Origin: Pedobacter nyackensis | Lineage (GTDB): Bacteria; Bacteroidota; Bacteroidia; Sphingobacteriales; Sphingobacteriaceae | Reading direction: 5' to 3' | Length of the DNA stretch: 64,000 nucleotides | NCBI RefSeq assembly: GCF_900176505.1 | Contig: NZ_FWYB01000007.1 | Location: 186,001 to 250,000, forward strand | Shown here: piece by piece, positions 36,745 through 45,378 of the stretch | How the letters are laid out: each line of letters opens with the position of its first letter | How positions within the stretch are numbered: position 1 is the stretch's first letter | Position numbers and translations under genes: made by a program | Notes under the pieces: model-generated | Databases searched by the model: none | Seen by the model: the letters and a program-made list of their open reading frames with translations, nothing else | What the model was told of the DNA's origin: nothing

Positions 36745-37335
36745 TTATTCTTTATCTAAAGGCTTCATCAAAATTTCCGTCACCTCATTTAACCTTTGCA
36801 CTTTTGAACTAAAGTCGCCCTTCAGCATGTTTCTTAATATCTGCATCTGCTTTAGCGTAATGTTTAATCCGTTCGGCAGACTATCATTAAGCACTTCTTT
36901 TAATCTTTTAGCGATGGTTGGCGATTTACCATTTGTTGATATGGCAATCTTCAAATCGCCTTTCTGAACAACAGATCCAAGATAAAAATCACAGAGTTCA
37001 GGCTTATCAGCAACGTTTACCAGCAATCCACGCTTATTTGCTTCCAGTTTTACCTGTTCATTCAGGACATTATTATTTGTGGCGGCAATTACAAAGTTGA
37101 CACCATCCAGATCAGCAGGCTCAAAGCTTTTTTGCAAAATGCTCACTGCCGGATAACGCGTGGCCAAATCTCTAACCTCCTGAATAATGGTTTCGGCAAC
37201 CACAGTAATCCGGGCATGATTGCTATTGTTCAGCAATGCTGTCAATTTTTCTAAACCTACCGGACCAGCCCCTATAACCAGCGTGTGCAGTTCATTTAGC
37301 TTAATAAAAACCGGAAATAATTGATTGCCTTCCAT
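36745..37335 (-). CDS. Precorrin-2 dehydrogenase / sirohydrochlorin ferrochelatase (Met8-like)
   Basis: A 196-residue Rossmann-type protein equivalent to the N-terminal part of CysG. The NAD motif is LVIGAGPVGLEKLTALL (about 18-34), then NKRGLLVNVADKPELCDFYLGSVV and ISTNGKSPTIAKRLKE. It makes siroheme for the sulfite reductase in the same operon. The methyltransferase half of CysG is encoded separately by the adjacent cobA. Confidence 0.93.
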   Translation of the reverse strand: MEGNQLFPVFIKLNELHTLVIGAGPVGLEKLTALLNNSNHARITVVAETIIQEVRDLATRYPAVSILQKSFEPADLDGVNFVIAATNNNVLNEQVKLEANKRGLLVNVADKPELCDFYLGSVVQKGDLKIAISTNGKSPTIAKRLKEVLNDSLPNGLNITLKQMQILRNMLKGDFSSKVQRLNEVTEILMKPLDKE

Positions 37336-37339
37336 TGTT

Positions 37340-38125
37340 CTAAAATTCTTCGTTTAATGCTTTGTAAAAATCTTTAATCGGCTGAAACGAAGGATGCAAA
37401 GAAACTACCTCACCAAATATGAGCAATGCAGGAGCTTTAATTTTTTTCTCCTCTACCAGTTCAACGATAGTATCAACTATGCCGATGGCCAATTTTTCAT
37501 TTTCAGTTGAACCACTTTGGATGGCTGCTACCGGTAATTGGTGCTTACCTTCATTCTGGAACAATTTAACAATTTCTTCTAGTTTACCCAAGCCCATCAA
37601 CACCACTACAGTGGCTTTAGACCTTGCAGCTTCATACAAGTCATTTGAGATTTGTCCGGAAGCTGTGGTACCTGTTACCACCCAAAAGCTTTCGCTTAAA
37701 CCGCGGTGGGTTACCGGAATTTGTTGTAAGCCTGGTACAGAGATGGAACTTGATAAGCCCGGGATTACTGTAACCGGGATACTATAACCCGCGGCATAAT
37801 CCAATTCTTCATAACCTCTTCCAAAAACAAATGGGTCACCGCCTTTTAAGCGGACAACATGGCCAAAGTTCAATGCATAATCCACCATCAGTTTGTTTAT
37901 GGCATCCTGACCGTAAGAATGTTCTCCCGATCTTTTACCTACATATACCTTAATCGCATTTGGATTGGCATAATCTAAAACACTTTCGTGTACCAATGCA
38001 TCATACAAAACCACATCAGCAGCTTTAAGTGCATTTACACCTTTCAAGGTGATTAATTCCGGATCCCCTGGACCGGCACCTACCAATGTTATTTTTGGTT
38101 CTTTGTTGTTGATTTGAGTGATCAT
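37340..38125 (-). CDS. cobA: Uroporphyrinogen-III C-methyltransferase
   Basis: A 261-residue SAM-dependent methyltransferase making precorrin-2. It has the VGAGPGDPELITLKG loop, VYVGKRSGEHSYGQDAIN, VRLKGGDPFVFGRGYEEL and PVTHRGLSESF. In this operon it supplies siroheme rather than cobalamin, an inference from its sulfur neighbours. Its start overlaps the sulfite reductase stop by 4 nt. Confidence 0.95.
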   Translation of the reverse strand: MITQINNKEPKITLVGAGPGDPELITLKGVNALKAADVVLYDALVHESVLDYANPNAIKVYVGKRSGEHSYGQDAINKLMVDYALNFGHVVRLKGGDPFVFGRGYEELDYAAGYSIPVTVIPGLSSSISVPGLQQIPVTHRGLSESFWVVTGTTASGQISNDLYEAARSKATVVVLMGLGKLEEIVKLFQNEGKHQLPVAAIQSGSTENEKLAIGIVDTIVELVEEKKIKAPALLIFGEVVSLHPSFQPIKDFYKALNEEF

Positions 38126-40215
38126 TGAAATTGCTCCTCCCTTTTAGCTTTTATTTGATTATAGAATTTTTCAACTGCAGATAAATAGGCTGTTGCAAAT
38201 TCTTTAGTCGGTTCATTTTTGTTGATTTGCAGTACCAGGTCGTTAAATGTACCTTCCAGTTCCACTTCGCCTGTGGCTACAAAATTGTTGTCAAACTCGC
38301 GGATGATTCCAATTTGCGTACTGCTGTTTACGCCTTTATCCAGTAGTAACGCTTTAGCTGCGCCTACAAATACTGCGTAGGTATGGTATATCGCGTCAGA
38401 CCATGCTTCAGCTTCGAAAGAAGCATTTGCCCAACCTAGTTTTTCTTCAGACTCAAGTAGCAAAGTTGCTACCAGATCGATCACCACACCAGCACATTCA
38501 CCTACCCCAATGGCAGGAACAAATATTCCTTCATGGCCCCAATCAACGAATTCTTCATCTTTCAGGTTGCTTAAATCCGCCAATGGCTTTAACAATTGGT
38601 AGAAATAATCCTTACCGTTTCTGTCGTAATACTGGTGGAAGCTTTCCTCTTTTTCGGCATTTGCTCCAAAGTCGTTCAATATGGTTCTTAACACATCTGT
38701 TGCACGTTTAGATGGTGCTTTAATTACACGCTCTGCTACTCTTCCGGTACCATCACCAACTGTACCGCCACCTAGCATGACTTGTACTGCAGGTACTACT
38801 TTGCCATTTGCTTTAACTGAACTACCATGAAAACCAATGTGTGCCAGACCATGCTGTCCACATGAATTCATACATCCACTGATTTTAATTTTGATGTCTT
38901 TATCATAGGTCAGCTCAGGATATTCTTCATAAATCACATCCTCTAAAGCAACGGATAACGACATACTGTTAGAAATCCCCAGATTACAGGTATCTGTACC
39001 CGGGCAGGTCGTAACATCACCTACACCATCAAAACCTGGTTTTGCAAAACCCAATTCTTTAAGTGCTACATATAAAGATGGCAATGCGGCTGCTCTCACA
39101 AACTTTAGCATTAAACCCTGATTTTGCGTAACACGGATTTCATCCGCAGCATAGGGGCTTATCGCATCAACCAATTTACGGGCAAGTTCAGTAGGAATAT
39201 CGCCTTTGGTTACTTTAATGTATACGGCATAAAATCCTTCTTGCTTTTGTGCAGTTACATTTGTTGCATGCCAGTGTTTATAATCCAGGCTATTAATTAC
39301 CTCATCTAAAGCAGGGTAATCAATCAATTCCGGAATTTGCGGTTGCGGAACAGTATCACGATCTATTTTAAAAGATTTCGATTTATTGGCCGTACGTTCT
39401 TCTTCTATTAATCTCAATACTTCTTCCAGTCCAAGTTTCTGAACTAAATATTTTAAGCGTGCTTTGTTTCTGTTTGTCCTTTCGCCATAGCGATCGAACA
39501 CCCTCAGTACCGATTCCGCATAAGGAATGATCTGATCTTCATGTAAAAATTCATGAACCAGTTCGGCCAGAAAAGGTTGAGCGCCTAAGCCACCACCAAG
39601 CAGTACTTTAAAACCGCGCTCGCCTTGCTCGTTTATTTTAGGAATAAAACCAAGATCATGGATATAGCTATATGCAGTGTCCCTATCATCAGAAGAGAAG
39701 GAGAACTTGATTTTTCTACCCATTTCCTGGCAAATCGGGTTGCGTAAGAAGTAGGTAAAGAAAGCATGTGCATAAGGTGATACATCGAATGGTTCGTTCG
39801 GGTTGATACCGGCATCAGGAGATGAGGTCACATTGCGGACTGTGTTACCACAGGCTTCGCGGATCGTAACATCATCACGCTGCAATTCTTCCCACATTTG
39901 TGGCGTCCGGTCCAAACTCACATAGTGGATCTGGATATCCTGACGGGTGGTAAGGTGCAGGTTTCTACTTGCATACTCGTCCGACACATCAGATATACGG
40001 AGTAGCTGTTTGAAAGTTACCTTTCCAAATGGCAATTTAATGCGCACCATTTGTACACCGGGCTGTCTTTGTCCGTAAACCCCACGTGCTAAACGCAGAC
40101 TTCTAAATTTCTCATCATGAATTTTACCTTCACGAAATTCTCTGATCTTTTTTTCAAGATCAATGATGTCTTTTTCTACAATGGGGTTCTCTAACTCTGT
40201 CCTAAAACTTTGCAT
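38122..40215 (-). CDS. Siroheme sulfite reductase with C-terminal HEPN-like domain
   Basis: A 697-residue protein. Residues 1-570 form a ferredoxin-type sulfite/nitrite reductase: paired NIR_SIR repeats, TTRQDIQIHYV, and [4Fe-4S]-siroheme ligands C404-x5-C410 and C448-x3-C452 (CPGTDTCNLG, SGCMNSCGQ). Sulfite is the likely substrate because it heads the cys operon. Residues about 575-695 add a helical extension with SDAIYHTYAVFVGAAKALLLDKG, which resembles a HEPN domain but lacks the RNase R-x4-6-H motif. No flavoprotein CysJ is present, so ferredoxin probably supplies electrons. The leader upstream is structured (40231-40368). Confidence 0.9.
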   Translation of the reverse strand: MQSFRTELENPIVEKDIIDLEKKIREFREGKIHDEKFRSLRLARGVYGQRQPGVQMVRIKLPFGKVTFKQLLRISDVSDEYASRNLHLTTRQDIQIHYVSLDRTPQMWEELQRDDVTIREACGNTVRNVTSSPDAGINPNEPFDVSPYAHAFFTYFLRNPICQEMGRKIKFSFSSDDRDTAYSYIHDLGFIPKINEQGERGFKVLLGGGLGAQPFLAELVHEFLHEDQIIPYAESVLRVFDRYGERTNRNKARLKYLVQKLGLEEVLRLIEEERTANKSKSFKIDRDTVPQPQIPELIDYPALDEVINSLDYKHWHATNVTAQKQEGFYAVYIKVTKGDIPTELARKLVDAISPYAADEIRVTQNQGLMLKFVRAAALPSLYVALKELGFAKPGFDGVGDVTTCPGTDTCNLGISNSMSLSVALEDVIYEEYPELTYDKDIKIKISGCMNSCGQHGLAHIGFHGSSVKANGKVVPAVQVMLGGGTVGDGTGRVAERVIKAPSKRATDVLRTILNDFGANAEKEESFHQYYDRNGKDYFYQLLKPLADLSNLKDEEFVDWGHEGIFVPAIGVGECAGVVIDLVATLLLESEEKLGWANASFEAEAWSDAIYHTYAVFVGAAKALLLDKGVNSSTQIGIIREFDNNFVATGEVELEGTFNDLVLQINKNEPTKEFATAYLSAVEKFYNQIKAKREEQFQ

Positions 40216-40230
40216 GCTTATTTGGCTTAT

Positions 40231-40270
40231 TTAAAAAAAAGCTCCTCTGTCTGTTCGACTGGAGAAGCTT
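40231..40270 (-). promoter_or_regulatory. Terminator-like attenuator in leader of sulfite reductase operon
   Basis: On the minus strand, AGCTTCTC pairs with GAGGAGCT (one G-U) around a 14-nt loop containing AACAG, followed by T8 (40238-40231). It ends 15 nt before the ATG of the first operon gene, so it must be read through or melted for expression. Confidence 0.6.
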
Positions 40271-40281
40271 CAAATATCTTA

Positions 40282-40344
40282 TCTCAACAGTCCATAATCC
40301 TACCTATACATGCAATGCATGTTCAGGTAAATCGGGCTGTTATT
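40282..40344 (-). promoter_or_regulatory. Structured aptamer-like element upstream of the attenuator
   Basis: On the minus strand, AACAGCC (closing arm near 40342-40336) can pair with GGACTGTT (near 40293-40286). It encloses ACCT-ACATGCA-TTGC-type hairpin arms (ACCTGAACATGCA and TGCATGTATAGGT). CTGTT could alternatively pair with AACAG in the terminator loop, giving a possible switch. Confidence 0.4.
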
Positions 40345-40356
40345 TATTGTATTCAT
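40300..40356 (-). CDS. Possible 18-codon leader peptide (uORF) before sulfur operon
   Basis: From the ATG at 40356 the minus strand reads MNTINNSPIYLNMHCMYR and ends at TAG. It holds one Cys and three Met codons counting the start, which could link translation to sulfur supply. It begins almost at the predicted transcription start, with no ribosome-binding site, so it may not be translated. Confidence is low. Confidence 0.25.
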   Translation of the reverse strand: MNTINNSPIYLNMHCMYR

Positions 40357-40360
40357 AAAG

Positions 40361-40368
40361 CAAATATA
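40361..40368 (-). promoter_or_regulatory. -7 box of sulfate-assimilation operon
   Basis: TATATTTG on the minus strand matches TAnnTTTG. It predicts a start near 40355 and a leader of about 140 nt. No TTG is seen at 17-23 nt upstream. Confidence 0.5.
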
Positions 40369-40571
40369 TAAAGTATACAGGAATAGTAGTACATATTTAT
40401 TGAAGAAACACATAAATAACTTATTTTCAGCCGATTATTTTACAATATACAGATTAAAAAATAAAAAAACCAGCCTAAAAAAATAATTTCAGCATAGACA
40501 GTTTTACTTTTTGACCGAGAATTATGGCATCATTTTTTCCTTAACCACATAAAATTCCCTATTTTAACCTT

Positions 40572-41273
40572 ATGACATTTGGAGATAAAGCAATCCGGTT
40601 CAATAAACAATTACATTACACAGGTGGGCCTTTACCTGCTGGTATACGAATTATGAATCCTTTCACAGAATTCGAACAAACGATGGACATTGTTGAAAGC
40701 TTCTATCACAAATACTATAACGACAATAACTCCAGGCATATCATTTTAGGAATTAATCCGAGCAGACTGGGGGCTGGCTTAACAGGGATTCCATTTACCG
40801 ACCCAAAAAGGCTAAAGAGTGCACTTCATATTCCATATGAAGGAAGAATAACGCATGAACCATCCTCAGTCTTTGTATATGAAATCATTGAAGCATATGG
40901 TGGTGTGGAAGCTTTTTATAAAGACTTCTACATCAATTCACCCTGCCCTCTTGGTTTTACTTCCGTTGATGCACATGGCAAAGAAAAGAATTACAATTAT
41001 TATGACAGCAAAGCACTGATCACTTCGGTTAAGGGCTTTATGATTGAAAGTCTGAACAAGCTGGTAGACTTGGGAATCAATACCGACACCTGTTTTTGTT
41101 TTGGCACTGGTAAGAATGAGAAATTTCTGAGTAAACTAAACGACGAGTATCATTTCTTTAAAAAGATCATTGCGCTGGAGCATCCCAGATTTATTATGCA
41201 ATATAAAAGTGTCGACAAGCAGTTTTATATCGACAAATATTTATCTGCGTTTAGTACGATAAAGGGCAGCTAA
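40572..41273 (+). CDS. SMUG2-type DNA glycosylase
   Basis: A 233-residue uracil-DNA-glycosylase-superfamily protein. Motif 1 is GINPSRLGAGLTGIPFTDP (about 57-75), with the NPSR and TGIPF elements of SMUG. ALEHPRF near 207-213 supplies the motif 2 histidine. The SMUG2 subfamily from Pedobacter heparinus excises deaminated bases. It is monocistronic, divergent from the sulfur operon and followed by a strong bidirectional terminator. Confidence 0.9.
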   Translation: MTFGDKAIRFNKQLHYTGGPLPAGIRIMNPFTEFEQTMDIVESFYHKYYNDNNSRHIILGINPSRLGAGLTGIPFTDPKRLKSALHIPYEGRITHEPSSVFVYEIIEAYGGVEAFYKDFYINSPCPLGFTSVDAHGKEKNYNYYDSKALITSVKGFMIESLNKLVDLGINTDTCFCFGTGKNEKFLSKLNDEYHFFKKIIALEHPRFIMQYKSVDKQFYIDKYLSAFSTIKGS

Positions 41274-41292
41274 ACCAGTCTTTCGAAGTAAT

Positions 41293-41339
41293 AATAAGAC
41301 AGGGTGCCCAAGAACATATCCTGGGCACCCTGCCTTATT
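41293..41339. terminator. Bidirectional terminator between SMUG2 and thioredoxin genes
   Basis: The core stem CAGGGTGCCCA (41300-41310) with TGGGCACCCTG (41322-41332) is extended by AATAAG/CTTATT. It lies between convergent stops at 41273 and 41357 and suits both. Confidence 0.88.
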
Positions 41340-41356
41340 TATTTCTCATAATCTAA

Positions 41357-42736
41357 TCACCACAATTGTTCCGGGGCTTCACTGTTTTTAATTTTCGAGA
41401 CATTACTTAACAATAATTTTTGTTTGTCTCCACCTTTTATAAAACCATCTTCACTGGCTTTCATCATCATCTCTACGGCTTCCTGTTTCCTGCCTGTTTT
41501 AAAAAGCAAGCCTGCATATACTGCCTCAGTAGAAAAATGGGGGAAATATCCTTCTGCCAACTTCACCCATTCAAGAGCTTGAGCCAACATTTTAGGGTCA
41601 TCTACAGTTCCATAAATGGCCTGTGCGGCATCACGTAATTTATAAGATAAATCAAGCATTCTAGGCTTTGCCATTACCCTTTGCATGGAAGCCCAACCTT
41701 CTACCTTAGTAGAGTCTTCCTTACCAGTGACATAAGGTGCTCTTTTTTTCTGATATTCCTCTTTATCAGCAGCTATCTTACCGGGAATATCCAATTTCAT
41801 TAAACCATTGTTTACATAATCTATAGCCGCAGGCACCAACTTTTTTGCATTTTTTGTTCCCTTATAATAATTCATCACCAGCCCTTTTAAGGTCGCGTCT
41901 ATTTCATCACGCTTCGTTAACTCCATTACCTTCTTTTTAGAAGCCAACATGACAGGCAGCATTTGTTCCTTATTATTTTTAATGATATCGTTTGTAAAAT
42001 ACTGTTGCATACCGGCATCCATTAAACTTAAGACATAACCTTCTCTTTTTCCGATGAGCCCGTCAATCTCTTTATGATGTTCGATCACATAACTATAAAA
42101 CTTTCCACCCGGCACAAAAGTCATGTTGGGGTCAAAAGCCAATATCGTGGTCAAAAATTCCTTATTAGAAAGATCCTCTTTTCCCAGCAATGGAAATGCC
42201 TGCTCCAATATCTCACCATTAGGCGCTTTAACAACAGCTCTTTTTTTCAGGTATCCCATCAAAAACGCTTTGTCTCTTTTCCCACCACTATACTCGTCAT
42301 CCCACATCGCCAAAGGCTTTGGATCATGTTTTTCTTTAATGGCTATAGCAGCTTCATTTAAGAATATTTTTCCAGGATTATAACCTCCGGAACGGTATAC
42401 CAACACCCCATCCCCATTTACAAACAAGTAAGTAGGATACGATTTCACGCCAAATTGCTTTGCAATTGCTATACCTTCACCTTTCTCCGCATCAATCTTA
42501 TAGTTTACAAAGTTTGCATTAAAAACATCTCCAACCTCTTTCAGCGGGAAAACCTCGGCGACCATCTTTTTACATGGTCCGCACCAACTGGTATACACAT
42601 CAACAAATACCAGTTTATCCTCAGCTTTGGCTTTTGCCAATACTTCCTTCCAGGTACCGTGATCAAAATTAATTCCCTGAGCAAATAAAGCACCCGTTAA
42701 CAACAATAGGTAGCTTAATAAAAAATATCTTTTCAT
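41357..42736 (-). CDS. Periplasmic thioredoxin-fold protein
   Basis: A 459-residue exported protein. The signal peptide is about 1-20 (LLSYLLLLTGALFAQ). A thioredoxin domain follows at about 25-135, with the active-site C52-G-P-C55 in VYTSWCGPCKKM and the cis-Pro in VKSYPTYLF. The C-terminal two thirds are helical and of unknown function. It is last in the SusCD module, 17 nt after tlpA. A disulfide-reducing or sensing role in the periplasm is likely. Confidence 0.85.
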   Translation of the reverse strand: MKRYFLLSYLLLLTGALFAQGINFDHGTWKEVLAKAKAEDKLVFVDVYTSWCGPCKKMVAEVFPLKEVGDVFNANFVNYKIDAEKGEGIAIAKQFGVKSYPTYLFVNGDGVLVYRSGGYNPGKIFLNEAAIAIKEKHDPKPLAMWDDEYSGGKRDKAFLMGYLKKRAVVKAPNGEILEQAFPLLGKEDLSNKEFLTTILAFDPNMTFVPGGKFYSYVIEHHKEIDGLIGKREGYVLSLMDAGMQQYFTNDIIKNNKEQMLPVMLASKKKVMELTKRDEIDATLKGLVMNYYKGTKNAKKLVPAAIDYVNNGLMKLDIPGKIAADKEEYQKKRAPYVTGKEDSTKVEGWASMQRVMAKPRMLDLSYKLRDAAQAIYGTVDDPKMLAQALEWVKLAEGYFPHFSTEAVYAGLLFKTGRKQEAVEMMMKASEDGFIKGGDKQKLLLSNVSKIKNSEAPEQLW

Positions 42737-42753
42737 TGTGTTTCTTTAGAAAT

Positions 42754-43881
42754 TTACTTAATCAATCTGCCTAATTCCTTCTCCAAGTCTTCACCACGAA
42801 GGTTTTTAGCCAGGATGATTCCATCAGGACCAACGAGAAAGTTTTGAGGAACGGCTTTCACGTCATAATCTGTTGCAACAGCATTTTTCCAGCCTTTTAA
42901 ATCGCTCACATGGATCCATGGTAGACCATCAACCTCTATGGCTTTTAACCAGGGCTCTTTTTTATCATCCAGAGAAACCGCAATGATCTCGAAGTTTTTG
43001 TCTTTAAACTTTTGATAAGCCTTTACCACATTCGGATTTTCCTGCCTGCAGGGGCCACACCAGCTGGCCCAAAAATCAACCAATACATATTTACCTTTTA
43101 ATGAAGACAAAGAGACAGGCTGACCTTCGGTATTGTTCTGAACAAAATTCATCGCAGGTTGACCTACATCTATTTTCTTTGCGGCCTTTAATCGTGCGGC
43201 CAGGTCTTTTCCTTTTACTGAATTTCGTATCCGCGGACTTAACGCACTAAAGAATGGTTCAAACTTTTTCGGATCTATTACTCCGCTTCTGCCGCTAACC
43301 AAATCCAGACTTACATACGAATCGGGATGCTGATGAATAAAGTCATCTTCTACTTTGGTCATTTCCACTCGTATGGCGCGTAACTGAGGAAAGAGCTCAT
43401 CCCTGGCTTTATCATTTTTCTCTTTAAAATATTGCCCCATTTTTTCGCTAAGGGGCTTCATCTTGTCCTGAAGTGGCTTTAACTGAGATTTTAACACCAA
43501 ATAATCGGCTTGTGCTGCGCCACCTTTAATCATCGCTGTTTTAATATCTGCTCCGTTAAGACTAAAGCTTCTATTCTCCAGAAAGAATTCCTGCTCATCC
43601 ATAGCCATCATTTTTTCCATGGTCATTGGCCCCTTGTCTTCTTTCAGATCTTTCAAAGTGATTTTTGCCTTTGTCACGTCGCTTACCCTGCCTTTTAACA
43701 AAAAGCTTCCGTTTCTTATTATAGCAGAATCCTTAACAGCTTTCTCGCCTGCGCTATAATTAATCATTACTTTTTGTCCGTCTTTTGCACCAGTGATGTT
43801 TCCTTTGATAGAAAAGCCCTGCTGTGCATTTGCAGAAAAGGCCAACAAGCCAATTGCTGCAGTAACTAATGTTTTTAACAT
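42754..43881 (-). CDS. TlpA-family disulfide reductase with DUF4369 domain
   Basis: A 375-residue periplasmic protein with signal peptide MLKTLVTAAIGLLAFSANA. An N-terminal DUF4369-type beta domain (about 25-115) is followed by a helical linker and an AhpC/TlpA thioredoxin domain (about 235-375). The redox motif is C275-G-P-C278 in FWASWCGPCRQENP. It follows susD (43 nt). TlpA/DUF4369 proteins commonly accompany SusCD pairs in Sphingobacteriaceae, though their function there is not settled. Confidence 0.9.
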   Translation of the reverse strand: MLKTLVTAAIGLLAFSANAQQGFSIKGNITGAKDGQKVMINYSAGEKAVKDSAIIRNGSFLLKGRVSDVTKAKITLKDLKEDKGPMTMEKMMAMDEQEFFLENRSFSLNGADIKTAMIKGGAAQADYLVLKSQLKPLQDKMKPLSEKMGQYFKEKNDKARDELFPQLRAIRVEMTKVEDDFIHQHPDSYVSLDLVSGRSGVIDPKKFEPFFSALSPRIRNSVKGKDLAARLKAAKKIDVGQPAMNFVQNNTEGQPVSLSSLKGKYVLVDFWASWCGPCRQENPNVVKAYQKFKDKNFEIIAVSLDDKKEPWLKAIEVDGLPWIHVSDLKGWKNAVATDYDVKAVPQNFLVGPDGIILAKNLRGEDLEKELGRLIK

Positions 43882-43923
43882 ATCTGTTTACTTTATTTAT
43901 GAATAATCTTGATAGTTTAATGA

Positions 43924-45366
43924 TTAAGGATTGTTTTGCATTCCCGGATTTTCATTGATGATTTTCTGAGGGAAACGCAATACAAACCTTTCCGGTCTGA
44001 AAGTAAAGGTTGTGGTACTACCGGTTGCGGAATATAGTGTATGGGTAAAAGTTGTAGCACCAAAAAGCGGGTCAACTGAAAGCCGCCTCATGTCAAACCA
44101 ACGATAACCCATCATAGCAAATTCGCGGATACGCTCATCAATAATAAATTTAAGCAGTGGCAACTGCTGACCTGCAACGGCAGTAGGAACATCCGAGCTC
44201 GTTCCCGGCAATCTCTTTTTACGTAAGACTTCTACATCTGCTTTAGCTCCCGCGAGGTCATTTATTCTGGCTTTGCACTCTGCCCTAAGCAAATACAAAT
44301 CAGGTACAACCACACCAAATTGAATGGAGTTCGGACCAATTTTCCTTAACAGCCCAGACTGATATGCTGGACCGGAATAAGCATTTGCTGAATAAAATTT
44401 CAAACGCAAATCCAGGGGATCATACAAATCAGTTGTCTTTTTATCAACCACAAATTCGTTATTTGCAAACGTCCAGTTACTAAAGGCCTGTTTACCAAAT
44501 ACATTTTCCTCATTATTGGGAATGGTAGGATATGAAGGTCCAAAAAGGCCAATAGGCAAAAAGGCTCCACCCGTTGCGAATGTTACGTTGTAATCATAAA
44601 GACGGACAGGGATTGCAGCATTTGTGATATCCGTTAATGCCGCATTTAAATGAGGTAAAGCCTCATTAAACTTACCCATAAACACATACACTTTCCCTAA
44701 CAATCCTTCTCCTGCCGCTTTTGACATTCTTAAGCGATGGGTTGTCTTTAATGGTAAATTCGGAATAGCGGCAACCAGGTCGCTCACAATAAAATCATAC
44801 ATTTCCTTAACTGTGGCCCTTGTGAATTTTGTTTCTGTAACATCGGCATTCTTAACAATTGGAAAGCCTAAATCCGTGGCAGAGGTAGCTTCATTATATG
44901 GTTTACCAAAGTAATTGATCAACAAAAAGTATGTCCATGCTCTTCCAGCCATGGCCTCGGCTTTGATAGAAAGCTTTTCCTGCTCGGTTCCATCAGTAGC
45001 ATTGGGCACCTCATTAATGATCTTATTGAACATATAAATGTTTTGCAATGGGACAGTCAATTCTGCCGCATTCTCATTGGGTTCATAGGTAATATCGTCC
45101 CAACGGAAAAGACGCTGCGTTTTTAGCTCAGCTCCACTAAAATAAGGTTCCGCTGCTACAACTTCATCCCCCATAGGTACCTGAGCGTTAGCGCCTATAT
45201 TAACCAGATCAAGGTTACTGAGTAGCAAATTATAATCCGATACTTTCTGGGCAATCAGTTTTCCTTTAGGTGAGACCTCAAGAAATGATTTTCTGCAGGA
45301 TCCCATAATGGTTACCAACAGCGCTAGGGCTAGTGTCCCCTTTATATTTTTATATATCTGTTTCAT
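43924..45366 (-). CDS. RagB/SusD-family outer-membrane nutrient-binding lipoprotein
   Basis: A 480-residue surface lipoprotein with signal peptide ending at the lipobox MGSC (C24). The SusD TPR-like scaffold is visible in EAMAGRAWTYFLLINYFGKPYNE and in LLRAECKARINDLAGAKADVEVLRKKR, with the C-terminal family block FPQKIINENPGMQNN. It caps the SusC barrel encoded 12 nt upstream and binds the nutrient, but the ligand is unknown because no polysaccharide-degrading enzyme is encoded in the unit. Confidence 0.94.
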   Translation of the reverse strand: MKQIYKNIKGTLALALLVTIMGSCRKSFLEVSPKGKLIAQKVSDYNLLLSNLDLVNIGANAQVPMGDEVVAAEPYFSGAELKTQRLFRWDDITYEPNENAAELTVPLQNIYMFNKIINEVPNATDGTEQEKLSIKAEAMAGRAWTYFLLINYFGKPYNEATSATDLGFPIVKNADVTETKFTRATVKEMYDFIVSDLVAAIPNLPLKTTHRLRMSKAAGEGLLGKVYVFMGKFNEALPHLNAALTDITNAAIPVRLYDYNVTFATGGAFLPIGLFGPSYPTIPNNEENVFGKQAFSNWTFANNEFVVDKKTTDLYDPLDLRLKFYSANAYSGPAYQSGLLRKIGPNSIQFGVVVPDLYLLRAECKARINDLAGAKADVEVLRKKRLPGTSSDVPTAVAGQQLPLLKFIIDERIREFAMMGYRWFDMRRLSVDPLFGATTFTHTLYSATGSTTTFTFRPERFVLRFPQKIINENPGMQNNP

Positions 45367-45378
45367 TTCCGTGCTTTA

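Larger units (their letters stand above)
40216..40571. other. 356-nt divergent intergenic region, sulfur-operon leader and SMUG2 upstream
   Basis: The left 150 nt are the transcribed leader of the sulfate operon, with hairpins, a possible uORF and a -7 box listed separately. The right part (about 40400-40571) is AT-rich with no clear hairpin or exact TAnnTTTG box for the plus-strand SMUG2 gene. TACTTTTTG near 40505 is one base too long. Confidence 0.5.

Noticed and set aside
42074..42383. Overlapping plus-strand ORFs opposite the thioredoxin gene
   Set aside because: The minus-strand frame has clear domains and a signal peptide, and these do not.
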